Below, piece after piece: positions 12,401 through 35,460 of a DNA stretch of 64,000 nucleotides. The translations under genes and the position numbers were made by a program. Position 1 is the stretch's first letter, and every line of letters starts with the position of its first letter. Source of the stretch: Antedon mediterranea (Eukaryota; Echinodermata; Crinoidea; Comatulida; Antedonidae); NCBI RefSeq assembly GCF_964355755.1, contig NC_092672.1, positions 13,078,501-13,142,500 on the forward strand. Direction: 5' to 3'. The notes beneath the pieces were generated by a model that was not told the origin of the DNA, did no database searches, and saw only the letters and a list, made by a program, of their open reading frames with translations.

Positions 12401-12849
12401 TTTATGGGACATACAGTATTTGTTTACAAAAACCATTTTTTTTTGTCAGTTTTATTTATGTTATAAGATCAGACCACTTGGATGCAACATAAATAAAATA
12501 TGTCACCATGTCAAAAGCAACAGTTTGGATGATCGATCACACCATGATTGGTCAAATTACTTCCGTTGGCGTGCATTGCGTGCAAGTGAAAATCAAGACC
12601 CATATTACCCATCTTTTCTTTTTTTTTGTAATTTCCAATTTCTTTATTTTTTAGGACGAAATTGTTTTGTCTCTTTTGGAATTTCTTAACGTGAAGGACG
12701 AGGACTTACCGATGTTAGCTGTACTTGATATACCGGAGCAACGCTGGTATAAGGCACCAGAAAAAGAGATAACTGCTGACCTTATCTCAAGTGTTGCACA
12801 AAAGTATATTGATGATGATTTAGAGTTCCAATCACTGTCTGGAAAATAG
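3425..12849 (+). CDS. NXN: Nucleoredoxin-like protein, 3' four coding exons (5' part outside window)
   Basis: Four exons join with consistent phases: 3425-3513, 10206-10296, 10583-10695 and 12655-12849 (stop TAG 12847-12849), giving about 162 C-terminal residues. Exon 3425 opens with GIPAFVVLDENWKVV and ends KNDPEGK; the next begins EFPWLPKPVNEL. Both match the nucleoredoxin thioredoxin-like core and its EFPW-x-PKPV linker. The last exons (LPMLAVLDIPEQRWY, then an acidic tail ending LEFQSLSGK) correspond to the C-terminal thioredoxin-fold region. Known for the family: NXN is a cytosolic/nuclear thioredoxin-fold oxidoreductase that binds Dishevelled and modulates Wnt signalling. The redox-active Trx domain with its Cys pair would lie in exons left of the window; I found none in 1-3424. 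Splice sites are canonical (acceptors at 3423, 10204, 10581, 12653; donors GTATAA, GTGAGT, GTAAGT). The 6.7 kb first visible intron is full of transposons, and an antisense LINE lies in the last intron. NXN is favoured over NXNL or tryparedoxin because of the linker. Confidence 0.85.
3772..3826. repeat. Perfect 55 bp palindrome (27 bp arms, 1 nt centre)
   Basis: The arm beginning GTTTAACTCTATAACAATCA is repeated exactly as its reverse complement around a single central base at 3799. Such perfection implies a recent origin or active homogenisation. It lies in an NXN intron. Confidence 0.9.
3969..5728. mobile_element. Non-autonomous DNA transposon, 15 bp TIRs, AATAAC target duplication
   Basis: The left end CTACGCTCGCGCTAA and the reverse complement of the right end, CTAGGCTCGCGCTAA, match at 14 of 15 positions. 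Both ends are flanked by AATAAC (3963-3968 and 5729-5734), the expected target-site duplication. Subterminal sequence at both ends is rich in TTCGCCAAA-type words, in inverted orientation. An internal open frame of 101 codons at 4757-5062 resembles nothing I recognise. At 1,760 bp it is large for a MITE; the superfamily cannot be set from a 6 bp duplication alone. Confidence 0.8.
5965..7275 (+). mobile_element. Dispersed repeat family R1, copy A
   Basis: Shares long stretches with 43411-44310, 57185-57920 and 57935-59035, all in the opposite orientation. Diagnostic shared segments include 'AATCGGCCTGTCTTCAACAT', 'AACCGGTTTTCAGCTATTAA', 'TCGTAGGAGGAGATAGGAAA' and 'CCACGATCGGAAAACACC'. The right end runs into 'ATTTTTGCCCTTACGTAAAT'. 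Apparent open frames inside (for example 6809-7033) lie in shared repeat sequence and are not convincing genes. The transposon class is undetermined. Confidence 0.7.
7282..8070. mobile_element. TIR element (about 790 bp) with TA flanks
   Basis: The left end AGGGCCTGTTTCTGCTGA is mirrored exactly by the right end TCAGCAGAAACAGGCCCT. TA lies on each side (7280-7281 and 8071-8072), compatible with a Tc1/mariner-type target duplication. Inside each end are repeated AATCGATTA / AATCGGTTA words in inverted orientation. There is no transposase, so it is non-autonomous. It abuts the right end of repeat copy A. Confidence 0.8.
9022..9240. mobile_element. Short MITE-like element with AAGATGTATTGTC / GACAATAC...ATCTT ends
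   Basis: The ends resemble those of the larger elements at 18304-18848 and 29523-30058 (AAGATGTATTGTC), but only about 220 bp separates them. Probably a short relative or deletion derivative. Non-coding and intronic. Confidence 0.4.
9555..9623. repeat. Inverted repeat hairpin, 29 bp arms
   Basis: CTAGCCCTAAAGACCATCCA and following bases (9555-9583) are repeated as reverse complement at 9595-9623 with one mismatch, around an 11 nt loop of ATGAATG-type sequence. Could be a tiny foldback element. No tRNA or other RNA features. Confidence 0.8.
11676..12368 (-). pseudogene. 5'-truncated non-LTR retrotransposon: C-terminal part of reverse transcriptase ORF2
   Basis: An open frame of 230 codons encodes the region following the RT catalytic core in jockey/CR1-like LINEs: the 'LGLQID' RT motif, then 'YVNNIIKKANSRLKFMYRQA', 'SIFDYAVSSWYCG' and a C-terminal 'IKDWNDLPSDIKS' segment typical of these ORF2 ends. 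The catalytic YADD box and the endonuclease are absent, so this is a dead 5'-truncated copy. It is antisense within the last NXN intron. Plus-strand 11170-11290 (minus-strand reading '...GGTCATCCTGG...' ending in AAACAAACAAAC) looks like a LINE 3' tail, so the insertion may extend to about 11170, with unrelated or diverged sequence between. Confidence 0.8.
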
Positions 12850-15800
12850 ATACTGTATGAATTACTGTATTCCTGTATTATTGTTGTATTAGTCTCACAA
12901 TAGAACATAGTATTCTGTCTATTATAGTTGAGTATGTTTGAACTGCCTTTAAGATCTAGTCAAAACCAACTTCTAGAACTACACTGCAAATATGGCTGGT
13001 GGATAGATTCATTTAAAAAATTCACATGAAAATGCTTATAACATGTAATTATTCTATTTTTGGTTTTATGCTCTTACAATTGATTACTTACTGTATGAAG
13101 ATATCAGATGTTTGACATTACAATGTGTATTATGACTGTCATTATGTCAACCCATTAAAATTGAATACATGCAGCATTTTTAAAGCATAAAACCCACTCA
13201 GCATAAATATTTCTTTTTGGTTCAAATTTAACTTCAGACTATCATTTAAGGCTAAAACCTTATAACATCACAACGCATGCATATACAGGATAAATAATAT
13301 ACACAGTGAGTTAGTACCATCTTTATGTGTCAACAAAAAAAAACACTTTTGTGTTGTGTACATTTTTAACATTTTAGTTTGGAAATCAAAATTCATATTA
13401 AGTATATTCTATACAATTTAGTTAAGATTTAAAGAAAAGTATATTTATCAAATTTTGTATTTTAGAGCATTTTAAGCAGTAAAGTATTTTCTACAAATTA
13501 AGCACTATCTCCTACAGCAAGTCTGTAATTTTTAATTTTATTTTTTTAAATTTTTTTTTTCATTTGATGGAAATTTTAGAATTTAGTATAATACATTAAT
13601 TCACATTGTTAAATGATTTTTTATATGAACATCAGCATTAGAGAGGTTTTGATTTGTGGCGACCAAGGATCCATAATATTGTGTTGTAGGTTTTTGCCTA
13701 GTCCTAGAGAATCCACCAACAAATTTTGTATGTTCCATTCATCCTGCATGAAGGTAGCGGGACAGTTTGGCCCTGGGAGGATTCGGCATGGAACTGTTTG
13801 ACCCTGAGACGATTCAGCCCACTTATATTATTGGCCTTGATACATATTTTATAACCATAAGTAAGCTTTTTAATGAAAAAAAAAGAGACTACAATATGGC
13901 GAGTACACAAATAACAAAGTTTTCAAAATAAAAATTGCATATAAAATTACTTTTTTATATCAACATTGGCAATATCAATAAAATATGTTCAAACACCTTT
14001 AAAAACGTGATAAATACCACAAAAAATGTATATAACAATCATTGGTTTGGTCTAAAGTGAGACGTTTCAGCCAAAAGAATCTTTCCCCCAAAGTGGGCTG
14101 AATCAACTTGTGGCCGAATTGTCCTAGATTCTATATAAGCACAATACATTGACATGACTAACTTGGTCCTATAGGTTGTCATAAATCAAACACCTTATCC
14201 CTACAGTACTGTACTGTAATACAAGACCAATATAATATATTACTAGAGACCAATTTGGTATAAAACAATAAATAAATACATTAATTGTAATCTTTGAAAC
14301 CTTATTATTTATAAACCATAGATCTTTCAAGCTGACCAAATGCTTTTTAAAAACATCTCTTAAAATAAACCATCTTAAATTGTACATATTCAGTGTCAAT
14401 GTGATGTAACTGAAATCAGTTTTACAGTAAGTACGTATAATTATAAAAATATATTCTTGTTAAATAAATTTAAAATGAATAGGTATAATGAATGATTGCT
14501 ATGTATTTAGATTTAATCCACCTATAAAAAAATGTGGCACTGTTGTTGTATGAGTAAAAGTTACACAGTATGTGTAGTAGTTGTGTCTGTTGAATGAAAT
14601 TCTGTAAACAGCTAATGATGTATTCCACGGTAATCTGGATTCAGCTTTGATATTTTGACAATTGAACAATGTTTCATCATTCTCTGTTTGTTTTTAACAA
14701 TGCATGCTCCAATTGATTTAAGTAACAAGATTTTTACTTTCCTTATTTGCTTGCTTTAAAATTGTACACTGTCAGCAATATCTTTCAATTAACCAATAGA
14801 AAAAAAATAAGTGTTCCACTGTCACAACAAATTGCATAACAGAACAGGGTGGCCATAGGCTTAGGTTATGTACTGTAGTTGTATTTGGTGGCTAGGCATG
14901 ATTTTATAATTTTATGATACTATGGTGCTGATCAGGTCGGATTCACCACTTTAGGTTATTCAGTGAATAAGACTTACCCTGTAATATAAGAAAGAAACTA
15001 GAAGAGATCCTTCGGCCTAATAGTAATAACACAAAATTCCTTTGTAGGCTTAGGCCTATGTAAAGTAAGCCTACTGTAGGCGCATTCAGCTCAGCACTTT
15101 ATAAATAAGAATGCACAATAATTTTAGCACAATAGAGATAATGGTAAGTCAACGTAAAGTTATGAAACGCAAATTACTTGAGGATAAAAATAGTAAACAA
15201 GTAAACATTTGTAGAAAACTAAAAAGACTGATGCCTGTCATAGTTTAACATTTGGGATTAAATATTACATTTATACTTAACATTTTCTTATTAATAATTA
15301 TTTATTTAATTAATTATTTGCTATTAATGCATGTATTAATAATATAATTGAATGAATTCAAATTTAATAATTACATTTTTAAGTTCAAAAGTAGATCAAA
15401 TAGTATTCATGACTGCAATATAAATTTTTTTAAATATTTTTTCTAAGTTTTACTCTTACAGTAGATGACATTGTAACATGAATTTAAAGCACACTTTTAT
15501 ATTTGTATACTGTATGAATGTATTGCATTGTAGATTATAGTTGTACACCAATAGGCCCAATACACATGTCGTCTGTGGTACATTAAATATTTTTGCCTAC
15601 AAATAAATTAGTTTATTTTATTTGAATAGTTTGTCATTTGTACCTATCTGCAGATAAAGTTTTGGGTGGTGTTTTTTCTGTTATTTACAAGACAAATTCA
15701 GCCTACCCTTTATTCTTATTCAAAATTAAACATAAATAATAAAAGGTGTTGACAAAACCATGTGGCCATAGCAAAGGAAGGGGCTTCTCTTAAAACTGAT

Positions 15801-16562
15801 TATTGGCATTTCAGAATAGATTTTGTCCGAACATGGCTTGTCTTCTGAAATAATTATCACACATTATTTGTAAATAAAACACGGAACTCAACTGAAAGGA
15901 ACTAGTTGCTCAAGAATACGTATGTATGTATTTTTGAACGGAACGAGAGAGCAAGTGCTGAAACTGATTGTAACTGGCCATGTTACACGATTCCTAGTTG
16001 TATACTGGGAACAGTAAGCAGGAGCGCGCTTTTATGGAAACATCAAGCTGATTGTGGGTACCCTTTAGAGGCACACATTACATGATTCAAAGTGAAACAG
16101 AAAGCAACTAAAAGAACTGGAATGAATAATATATACAATTGATATAGCTTCCCAATATTAATTATAGCATATAATGTTGTGTTGACATCCGGAGTATATT
16201 AATAATGTACACTTTGGTTTTCTTTCTTTTTTTAGTCTCGGAGAAAAATCATGAAAATTCTCTTGCAGTCTAGGTGAGACATTTGTCAAAACACTAAAAT
16301 ACATATGCACAAATAAATATACACAGTATATAAGGTGTAATCATGTTTGATTTTATTAATAACATAAAGAGAATATTAATTAAGCATTCTAAATTTTCAC
16401 CATAGACAGTCCAGACAGTATTTATTTTTATAAAATATAAACAGAAGTTGTTAATAGCAAGTTGTGTGATGTAATGAGTCTGGTTCATGTAAACATGGTA
16501 CTAATGGGTACACAGGCACACAATATATCATCACTTGTGATATATTTTAAATCATTAGTTTA

Positions 16563-16796
16563 CTTTATTATCATGAAATAGTCACAGGATAACACAAACC
16601 AGAGACGGACCCAGTACTAGGGAATCAGCACCCACCCACACTTTATTATCATGAAATAGTCACAGGATAACACAAACCAGAGACGGACCCAGTACTAGGG
16701 AATCAGCACCCACCCACACTTTATTATCATGAAATAGTCACAGGATAACACAAACCAGAGACGGACCCAGTACTAGGGGATCAGCACCCACCCACC
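16563..16796. repeat. Tandem repeat, three copies of a 78 bp unit
   Basis: Units start with CTTTATTATCATGAAATAGT at 16563, 16641 and 16719 and are almost identical, ending in the CACCCACCCA stretch. The near identity indicates a recent expansion. Intergenic and non-coding. Confidence 0.9.
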
Positions 16797-17029
16797 CCTA
16801 CCTTGGACAGCTAGAGTAAATTATTAACTACTTTTTGATATCTATCTATTTTCATTATAATGTTAGCGCTCCATGTTTAAACAATCTTTAATCTGTTCCT
16901 GGAAATATAAAAAATGATCTACATCTAAAACAATTTCAGTCAACACTGTTCTTTAATTGGTAAGATGAATTTGCAAAAGATATAAAGAATTAATGTAATG
17001 CTTTATGTCAACCCTATACCAATAGTTGA

Positions 17030-17185
17030 TGTCACAAACAAATGTTGAGATGGGTGGGCCATGTGGCAAGACTCCATGAAAAAATGGACTAGCAGGACTA
17101 TGTTTTAACAACCAATGATATGGTAGGAAAAAGAGAGCACACCAGAAATGAGATGGAGACATGATCTGGAGAAATATAAACAAGA
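17030..17185 (+). pseudogene. Decayed LINE fragment (RT C-terminal 'LRWVGHVAR' region)
   Basis: Translation reads 'QMLRWVGHVARLHEKMD', a stop, then '...MVGKREHTRNEMET'. This is the well-known tail motif of endonuclease/reverse transcriptase LINE ORFs (LRW-x-GHVARM ... GKR-x-R ... RW). Stops and short length show it is dead. Confidence 0.65.
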
Positions 17186-17639
17186 AATATTTCTTTAAAA
17201 AAACGCTGCTCGCTTATTGAAAAATATTTTTTATTTCAAATGTTTTTGAATGTGTCATTTTATAGTCACATAATAGTTATTTTACCTGAAAAAATGTAAT
17301 TTAAAGCAACAAATACTTAAATTGTCTGTCAGACAATGGTTTTTGGGTTTCTTTTCTCTTTTTATATGTGAATAAATATTATTTTTTTGTTACAGAAGTG
17401 AATACCGTACTCAATTTCTGTCACTTTAGTTAATTTTATTGCTAAGATTAAGTCTGGGGGTCACTTCATTACCCTAGCTATTTCAAGTGTGAAGGATATA
17501 GTATATATTACAAACACAAACTTTAATGGACTGTTTCAATAATAATTCAATGAATATCTGACAGTAAATTACAGTCAAAAGTCAGTATTATAGTCAAATG
17601 GGACTCATAAATACCAGAAATTCTTTGGTCCTAATAGAC

Positions 17640-17820
17640 TCTTTTCCCAGACGTTTTTTTTGGGTCTAGCAGCTGGAAATCTATAAATTATAGTGGAGTT
17701 TCCATTTTCGCAAAACTGTCGTCCTTAGAACTATAACTGCTGGTTGCTTTAGCTTCTGATTGAGTAGTCCTAATGGGACGTAGCGGGCTAGAGCAGCAGC
17801 GTGAAAAACATTTTAAAAAC
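17640..17820 (+). repeat. Dispersed repeat, copy 2 (partner at 1640-1900)
   Basis: Inverted relative to copy 1, with the same ordered words including 'CTATAAATTATAGTGGAGTTT'-like and 'AAAACTGTCG' segments. It lies in the intergenic space between NXN and VMP1. No coding potential. Confidence 0.5.
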
Positions 17821-18303
17821 TGGTTACCAAAAAGATTAGCAAAAGATTGAAGCAGTGTGTTTATTCGAATCTTACTTTGAATTAACGTGTCCTTAAAAAA
17901 AACATACCCCCTGTCTAATAGAATGGGCCTTTATTTACTTCCTTGAAAATAACACCCCACTACAAAACGTCAATACAGAACATTGACATATTCATCATTG
18001 TTGTGTAATACAAACAAAATTCTCATTAAAATCCAGAAACAAAAGAAATACTATATTAACAGCAAAAAAACATTTTATTTTTATAACCTGTGATATGCAT
18101 CAGTGTATTTATTTTAAATCTCTTCATGTATGATAAAACTGGACCTTTAGCTTGAACTCCAATACTTCTGCAGCTATCAGCTGATCAAATGGACTCAAGC
18201 CCACTATGCAATCTCATCACCACTATGTCTGTGTATATAAATGTGACAGCATGTTCTTATGGCTTTTTATGAAGTTAAACAAGAATATACAGCATTTATT
18301 ATC

Positions 18304-18848
18304 AAAGATGTATTGTCCCTTGAGACACAAAAAATGAAGGTCAAAATATTCTAAATTTAAATTGGCCATATCAAAGTTATATTAAAGTTCATTCATTTAA
18401 ATCTAAAATTCGAGCCAAAAACAACAAGTTTACGTAATTAACAGGTAAATTAATTGGATTACATTTCATCTGGAAAATCTTTGCGAGCGAAAGTAAACAA
18501 AGATTTCAAATCATTATGCATGATGCTAATAAGGACTGTTTACAAATCCTCAAGGTTGTGATGTGAAGGTGTTCACACACAGATCGCGAGGAAGTTTTAT
18601 GATTATGCATACAGAGTAGCCAAACAAGGCGGTTTCATTATGAGATATGTTTTGATCGAAAACTTTGACTGGAAGTCAAATTTATTTGTTGAACAAAAAA
18701 ACCTTTGTATTTCAGTTAAATGACTTTTTTTCCAATTAATTTTTGGTGAAAGTTTATAACTATTATGAAACTTCAAGATGACCCACTTTTTTTCGAAATT
18801 TTTATTTTTTTATTTTTTTGGGAATTAGTCAAAGGGACAATACATCTT
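18304..18848. mobile_element. TIR element family R2, copy 1 (inverted partner at 29523-30058)
   Basis: Bounded by AAGATGTATTGTCCCTT and its reverse complement. The interior matches 29523-30058 in inverted orientation over nearly its whole length (for example 'GAAGGTCAAAATATTCTAAA', 'AACTTTGACTGGAAGTCAAA', 'TTTTGATCGAAAACTTTGAC'). Non-coding and non-autonomous. Confidence 0.75.
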
Positions 18849-20094
18849 AACTTATATGATTAATTCTATATAAACTGCACAACTCTTCTGATGTATATGT
18901 AATATTTTTTTAATGAATAATGGTTTTTTATACAGTACTAAATAACTTTAATATAATTTGAACGTACATAATAAAATATAAATTACATACAAAACAAGTT
19001 AATCTATGCATGTTTATTAAGCAATCAAACGAATCACAAATAATAAATGGGGCATTGTTATAAACAATGTGTTTATCATTCATCAAAATTACCTTTGCAC
19101 TTTTTAGGGAATATTTCATTGATAAAAAGATTATTGCAACAACAAGTCCTAAGAATCAGATAAAGATAAAATGTACACTTAGGTTGTCATTTTAAATAGT
19201 CTAGGACAAAACACTTGTTAAACCACCTGTACAAACTGAATTAATTATTTACACAAAACAATTTAATTTAACTTTATAAAGTTCTCATTCAGTTTGGGTT
19301 CAGGTTTTTTAAATATAATTTATATCATTATAACAATATGAATACATCTTTTATAGCAGAAAAAAATAGTTAGATGTTGGTTAAATTGCGTTACTAAAAT
19401 AGCAAGTTCCGGTGATGTTAGTTTATAGGTGGTACAGCAAGGTCATAAAATTATAATAAATCAATATACAATGAATTATTTTTTTTTTTATTTGACCTAA
19501 ATAAAAGGTTGTTCTTCTAATGAAGGCTCATTTTATTTCATGTATACCACTTTAAGTGATTATTTGATATATAATAATAATCATTTCAGAAATTAAAAAA
19601 ATGTATATTTTTCCACTGCTAGCTTCTGAGGTGCTAGCCTATCTAATTAATTAAGTCCCCTTTTAACCCCTGTATCCTGTATCAATCCTGGTTACAGGTT
19701 TAGTCTTTGAGTTGTTTTTGTATCTAATATAATTTCTAGTAAAATAAGCATTCATGTCATATAAGGTGAATTTATATTGTTTCATAGAAATGAAAACAGA
19801 AAATGCTTTGCATATAATATACTTTGAGTAGGCTCATAGGTTCTTATAAAAATGAAAACAATTATAATTTATATTATTACTTTTATTGCTGTTAAACCCC
19901 AAAAGAAAGCTTACCTCAGTTTGTTTCAACATTTATCAACACACTTTGCAGTATACAGCTTTCATACATGTATCGAATTTGGATAAATTATAAACATTTT
20001 GATACAACCCTCGTCGATTTAGAATTAAAGAAACAATTGGAATAATATTAAGTGTTAGTTATTACTTGAATTACAAACGGTGACCATCATAATC

Positions 20095-32508
<12,414 letters not shown>

Positions 32509-34713
32509 TTCTAAATTTTGTAACGAATCGACCACAAAAACGCACAGGATGGGTCGAGAGCGGTAGCTGAACACACACACGTACGGGTCAGATCAATCGA
32601 AGAGCGCAGCATAAAAAATAAACACACGTCGTACTGATGTGCCTATGTACACGACTGTCGTTTAGATAACCTGGGTGATTCACTGATTTTTACACACATC
32701 GCCCTCTGGAAATTATTGGTTGGTTTTTATTTGTGCAAAAGCAACTCTTTATAATGATGACCCTTTTTCAATAAACTGTAGGCTACTCTTGGCGCAAATT
32801 TTAACAAATTTGTAAAAGAAGCTTGGAAATATCGAACACATTTTTTGAATGACCCTGCTAATAATTGCTTATAGAACTATTCATTATTATTATTATTGTT
32901 ATTTGTATATTTTAAATTTTCTAGTGTTTCTTTTTTTTTCTTGTTTTTGTGGTAGAAGATCTCCTGTGTGAAAGTGTTTTCCATGCATTTGAATGTTGAT
33001 TTGTAATTTTTTAAATGTTCAACCCCTCTTTGTGAGTGTAACGAATAATATTATTATTATTACAGTTCAGTATATTCAATAATAATATTATTATTATTAT
33101 CAATTATTTTTGTTTCTTTTGCTTTGTTTTTGTTTCTTTAAGTACTTTTTGTTCATGCTTTCCAATGTTGTTTTTTCTAAACTGTAATTTATTTTTTATA
33201 TTTTAATTTCATTTGATACTTTGTAAATACTGTATTGTTGTGAGGTCGAACTTATGTTACAAAAGTTAAGAGTGTATCAATCTAAATCAATAATCTTGCT
33301 TGCTTGACTTATGTGACTAATTTGATCTGATGACAAAATTCAAGTCAAAGTAATATTGGCCTATTTTACTTCTTAAGTTCTAAATGTTAGGTTATTGGTT
33401 AATTCAGACGCTTTTTTTAAAGAAAAGCTTTCGAGCTCGAGAAAACAAAACGAAAAAGAAATTAAGAGGACAGCAAGACAACATGAAAAAAATTAAATGA
33501 AATGAAATATAAAAAATGATGATAGGTGTCGTCACCATTTGAAAGAAAAACTGTCTTTGATAAGGTACTTTGGATGGGAGCTGGTACGTTATATCAGTAT
33601 TTTAAATATTATTTTTAGAAGTAGGTTTTTTTGTAAATCATCAAATTGTAAAAATAAAATTACATTGTTGTATAGTTTACATCCTGAGTTTTAACAAACC
33701 AAAAGAAGAAAACAATTGATTTGAATGGGATAGGGAAGGAGAGCAGTTTATATGAATCTTACAGTTTTCTTTTTTAAATTGCATTTTATTGGACAGTTTA
33801 TTTAGGTAGGAATGATACGGGTAACCAAAACAATATTACAATAAGTAGGGTAAAGGAGGATTTATGAACAGTAAAAGATACGGAGTATGTTTTGATGAAA
33901 GATGACAGGACCATATGCAAAAGAGGTGCAATACATATACCCCTGATATATGTTTTTATCCTATAAAAAATGTTTTGAAGTTAAAAAAAAATAAATAAAA
34001 ATTAATCACATAAAATATGATACCATGAGAACTTTTAGATATTTTGTTTTCGACTTCAGCAATCTGCTGTTTCCAATTTACTTATGAGATAATGGAGAAT
34101 GACCAAGTTTTTTAAAAATTTAAATGTTAACCCATAAAGTCGTGACTGAGGCTAAATAAGGAAACATACATTTTTATGACTATAACTTTCTGCAATTGTT
34201 GGTTTTGTTGTTATGTGAAATGTTTTGGGCTTCCCAAAAATTGCATTTGTTTTAACTAAGGTCAAAAGTCAAATGCTCAAAAAGTGCAATTCAGTGACAC
34301 CAAAAAATCAACCCGTACTTATACGACGGGCCTAGCGTCCTGGGACAGTATAGTAGCCTACCCTTATGGGATACGGGCCACGTCTTCAAAGGGTTAATTG
34401 TGAAAAGACCAAATAATAGTCAACAGGGTCTAAATATTTTTCTGTCAACTAAGAAATAAATGTTTTTATCAAAAAAAAAAGTTCCATGTCTTTATGTACA
34501 AAACTCTCTCTACAGTTCCGTTGATAAGAAAATATAAAAAGTATTTCTTTTAAAGGTGACAATTTCTTGGATGCATTACCATGTCAAATGTGAGACCCCT
34601 GATCTTCTTCTTATGTAATACAAGTCGCTAACATTATCTTTTTTATTTACAGCCATTCCTTTACTCTTTTCTTTCTATATTTTGAAAGGTTTGTGACACT
34701 GATTTTGAAGTAA

Positions 34714-35150
34714 CTAAAACACTGAATCTGTACACGGATTTAATAATAATCTGCAAACATTAGAAATAAGAGTGTTTAAACAAAATAAAAATAATGGTCC
34801 TAAAATAGACCCAGAGTGACACCCAATAAAACAGGAAGCCATCACCAAGGTACGTGTAACCATCAATAATAAATTGAAACTAAACTTTCTAATTTTATAA
34901 GGAATAAAATCTTCACGTGGAACTATCAAATGCATCGATGTATAGATAATCTCTCATTAGCCTTTAGAATTGATCACAGTAATGAATGAATCAAAAGTAA
35001 AGAAAAGTTAATTTTCACAAGATCTTCCTTGGTAAAAACCACGTTGATGCTCACTAATGACCCGAGCAACATGATTAAAGATCTGATGAAACAAAACCCC
35101 TTCAACCCTTTGGAAACGTAACGGAAGGCAACAAAGACATCGGTCTATAA
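34714..35150 (-). pseudogene. Decayed LINE reverse transcriptase (RVT_1) remnant
   Basis: Frames on the minus strand read 'NYRPMSLLPSV', then, after a frameshift, 'VLFHQIFNHVARVISEHQRG' and 'FYQGRSCEN', a stop, and further on 'SGSILGPLFLF'. These are the ordered RT motifs (YRPISLL, HQ-x-GF-x-x-G-x-SC, QGSILGPLLF) of jockey/RTE-type LINEs. Several stops and frameshifts show it is dead. Confidence 0.75.
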
Positions 35151-35192
35151 TGTAACATCAGACAGAAAAATAAGACAAACATATCCTTTTCC

Positions 35193-35460
35193 GGTTGGTC
35201 GGTCGGTCGGTCGGTCGGTTGGTTGGTTGGTCGGTTGGTCGGTAAACACTAACTTCAGCACGCGACTGCAGTCATGTATATGGCCTTGTTATTGTCATTG
35301 CTGTTATTGTTATTTTTATTGTTTTTATTGTTGTTGTTTTTGTATTATGGGAATTAACTTCGCGTAAAAATTTAACAAGGCCATGTAGATGGCTGCAATC
35401 GCGTGTTCAAATTTGAGTTAGTGTTTATCAACCGACCGACCGACCGACCAACCGACCGAC
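35193..35460. repeat. Foldback element with (GGTC)n / (GACC)n ends
   Basis: The left arm is (GGTC/GGTT)n followed by TAAACACTAACTTCAG and ...ATGGCCTTGTT (to about 35291). The right arm is the inverse, AACAAGGCCATG ... GTTAGTGTTTA then (ACCG)n, from about 35375. The loop is (TTATTG)n-like. Non-coding. Confidence 0.8.

Larger units (their letters stand above)
12850..20094. other. Intergenic region between convergent NXN and VMP1; no gene seen
   Basis: It holds the 3' UTRs of both genes. A possible NXN poly(A) signal ATTAAA is at 13154-13159, and a possible VMP1 signal AATAAA on the minus strand at 19882-19887. It also holds a decayed LINE fragment (about 17030-17185), a 78 bp x 3 tandem repeat (16563-16796), a dispersed repeat (17640-17820) and a TIR element (18304-18848). 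Open frames here lack any recognisable similarity or splice context. Confidence 0.6.

Noticed and set aside
32509-32580. Upstream in-frame ATG at 32580 as the VMP1 start
   Set aside because: Possible, but the ATG at 32508 has a better Kozak context and begins exactly at the SAP motif; the 24 extra residues have no recognisable feature.
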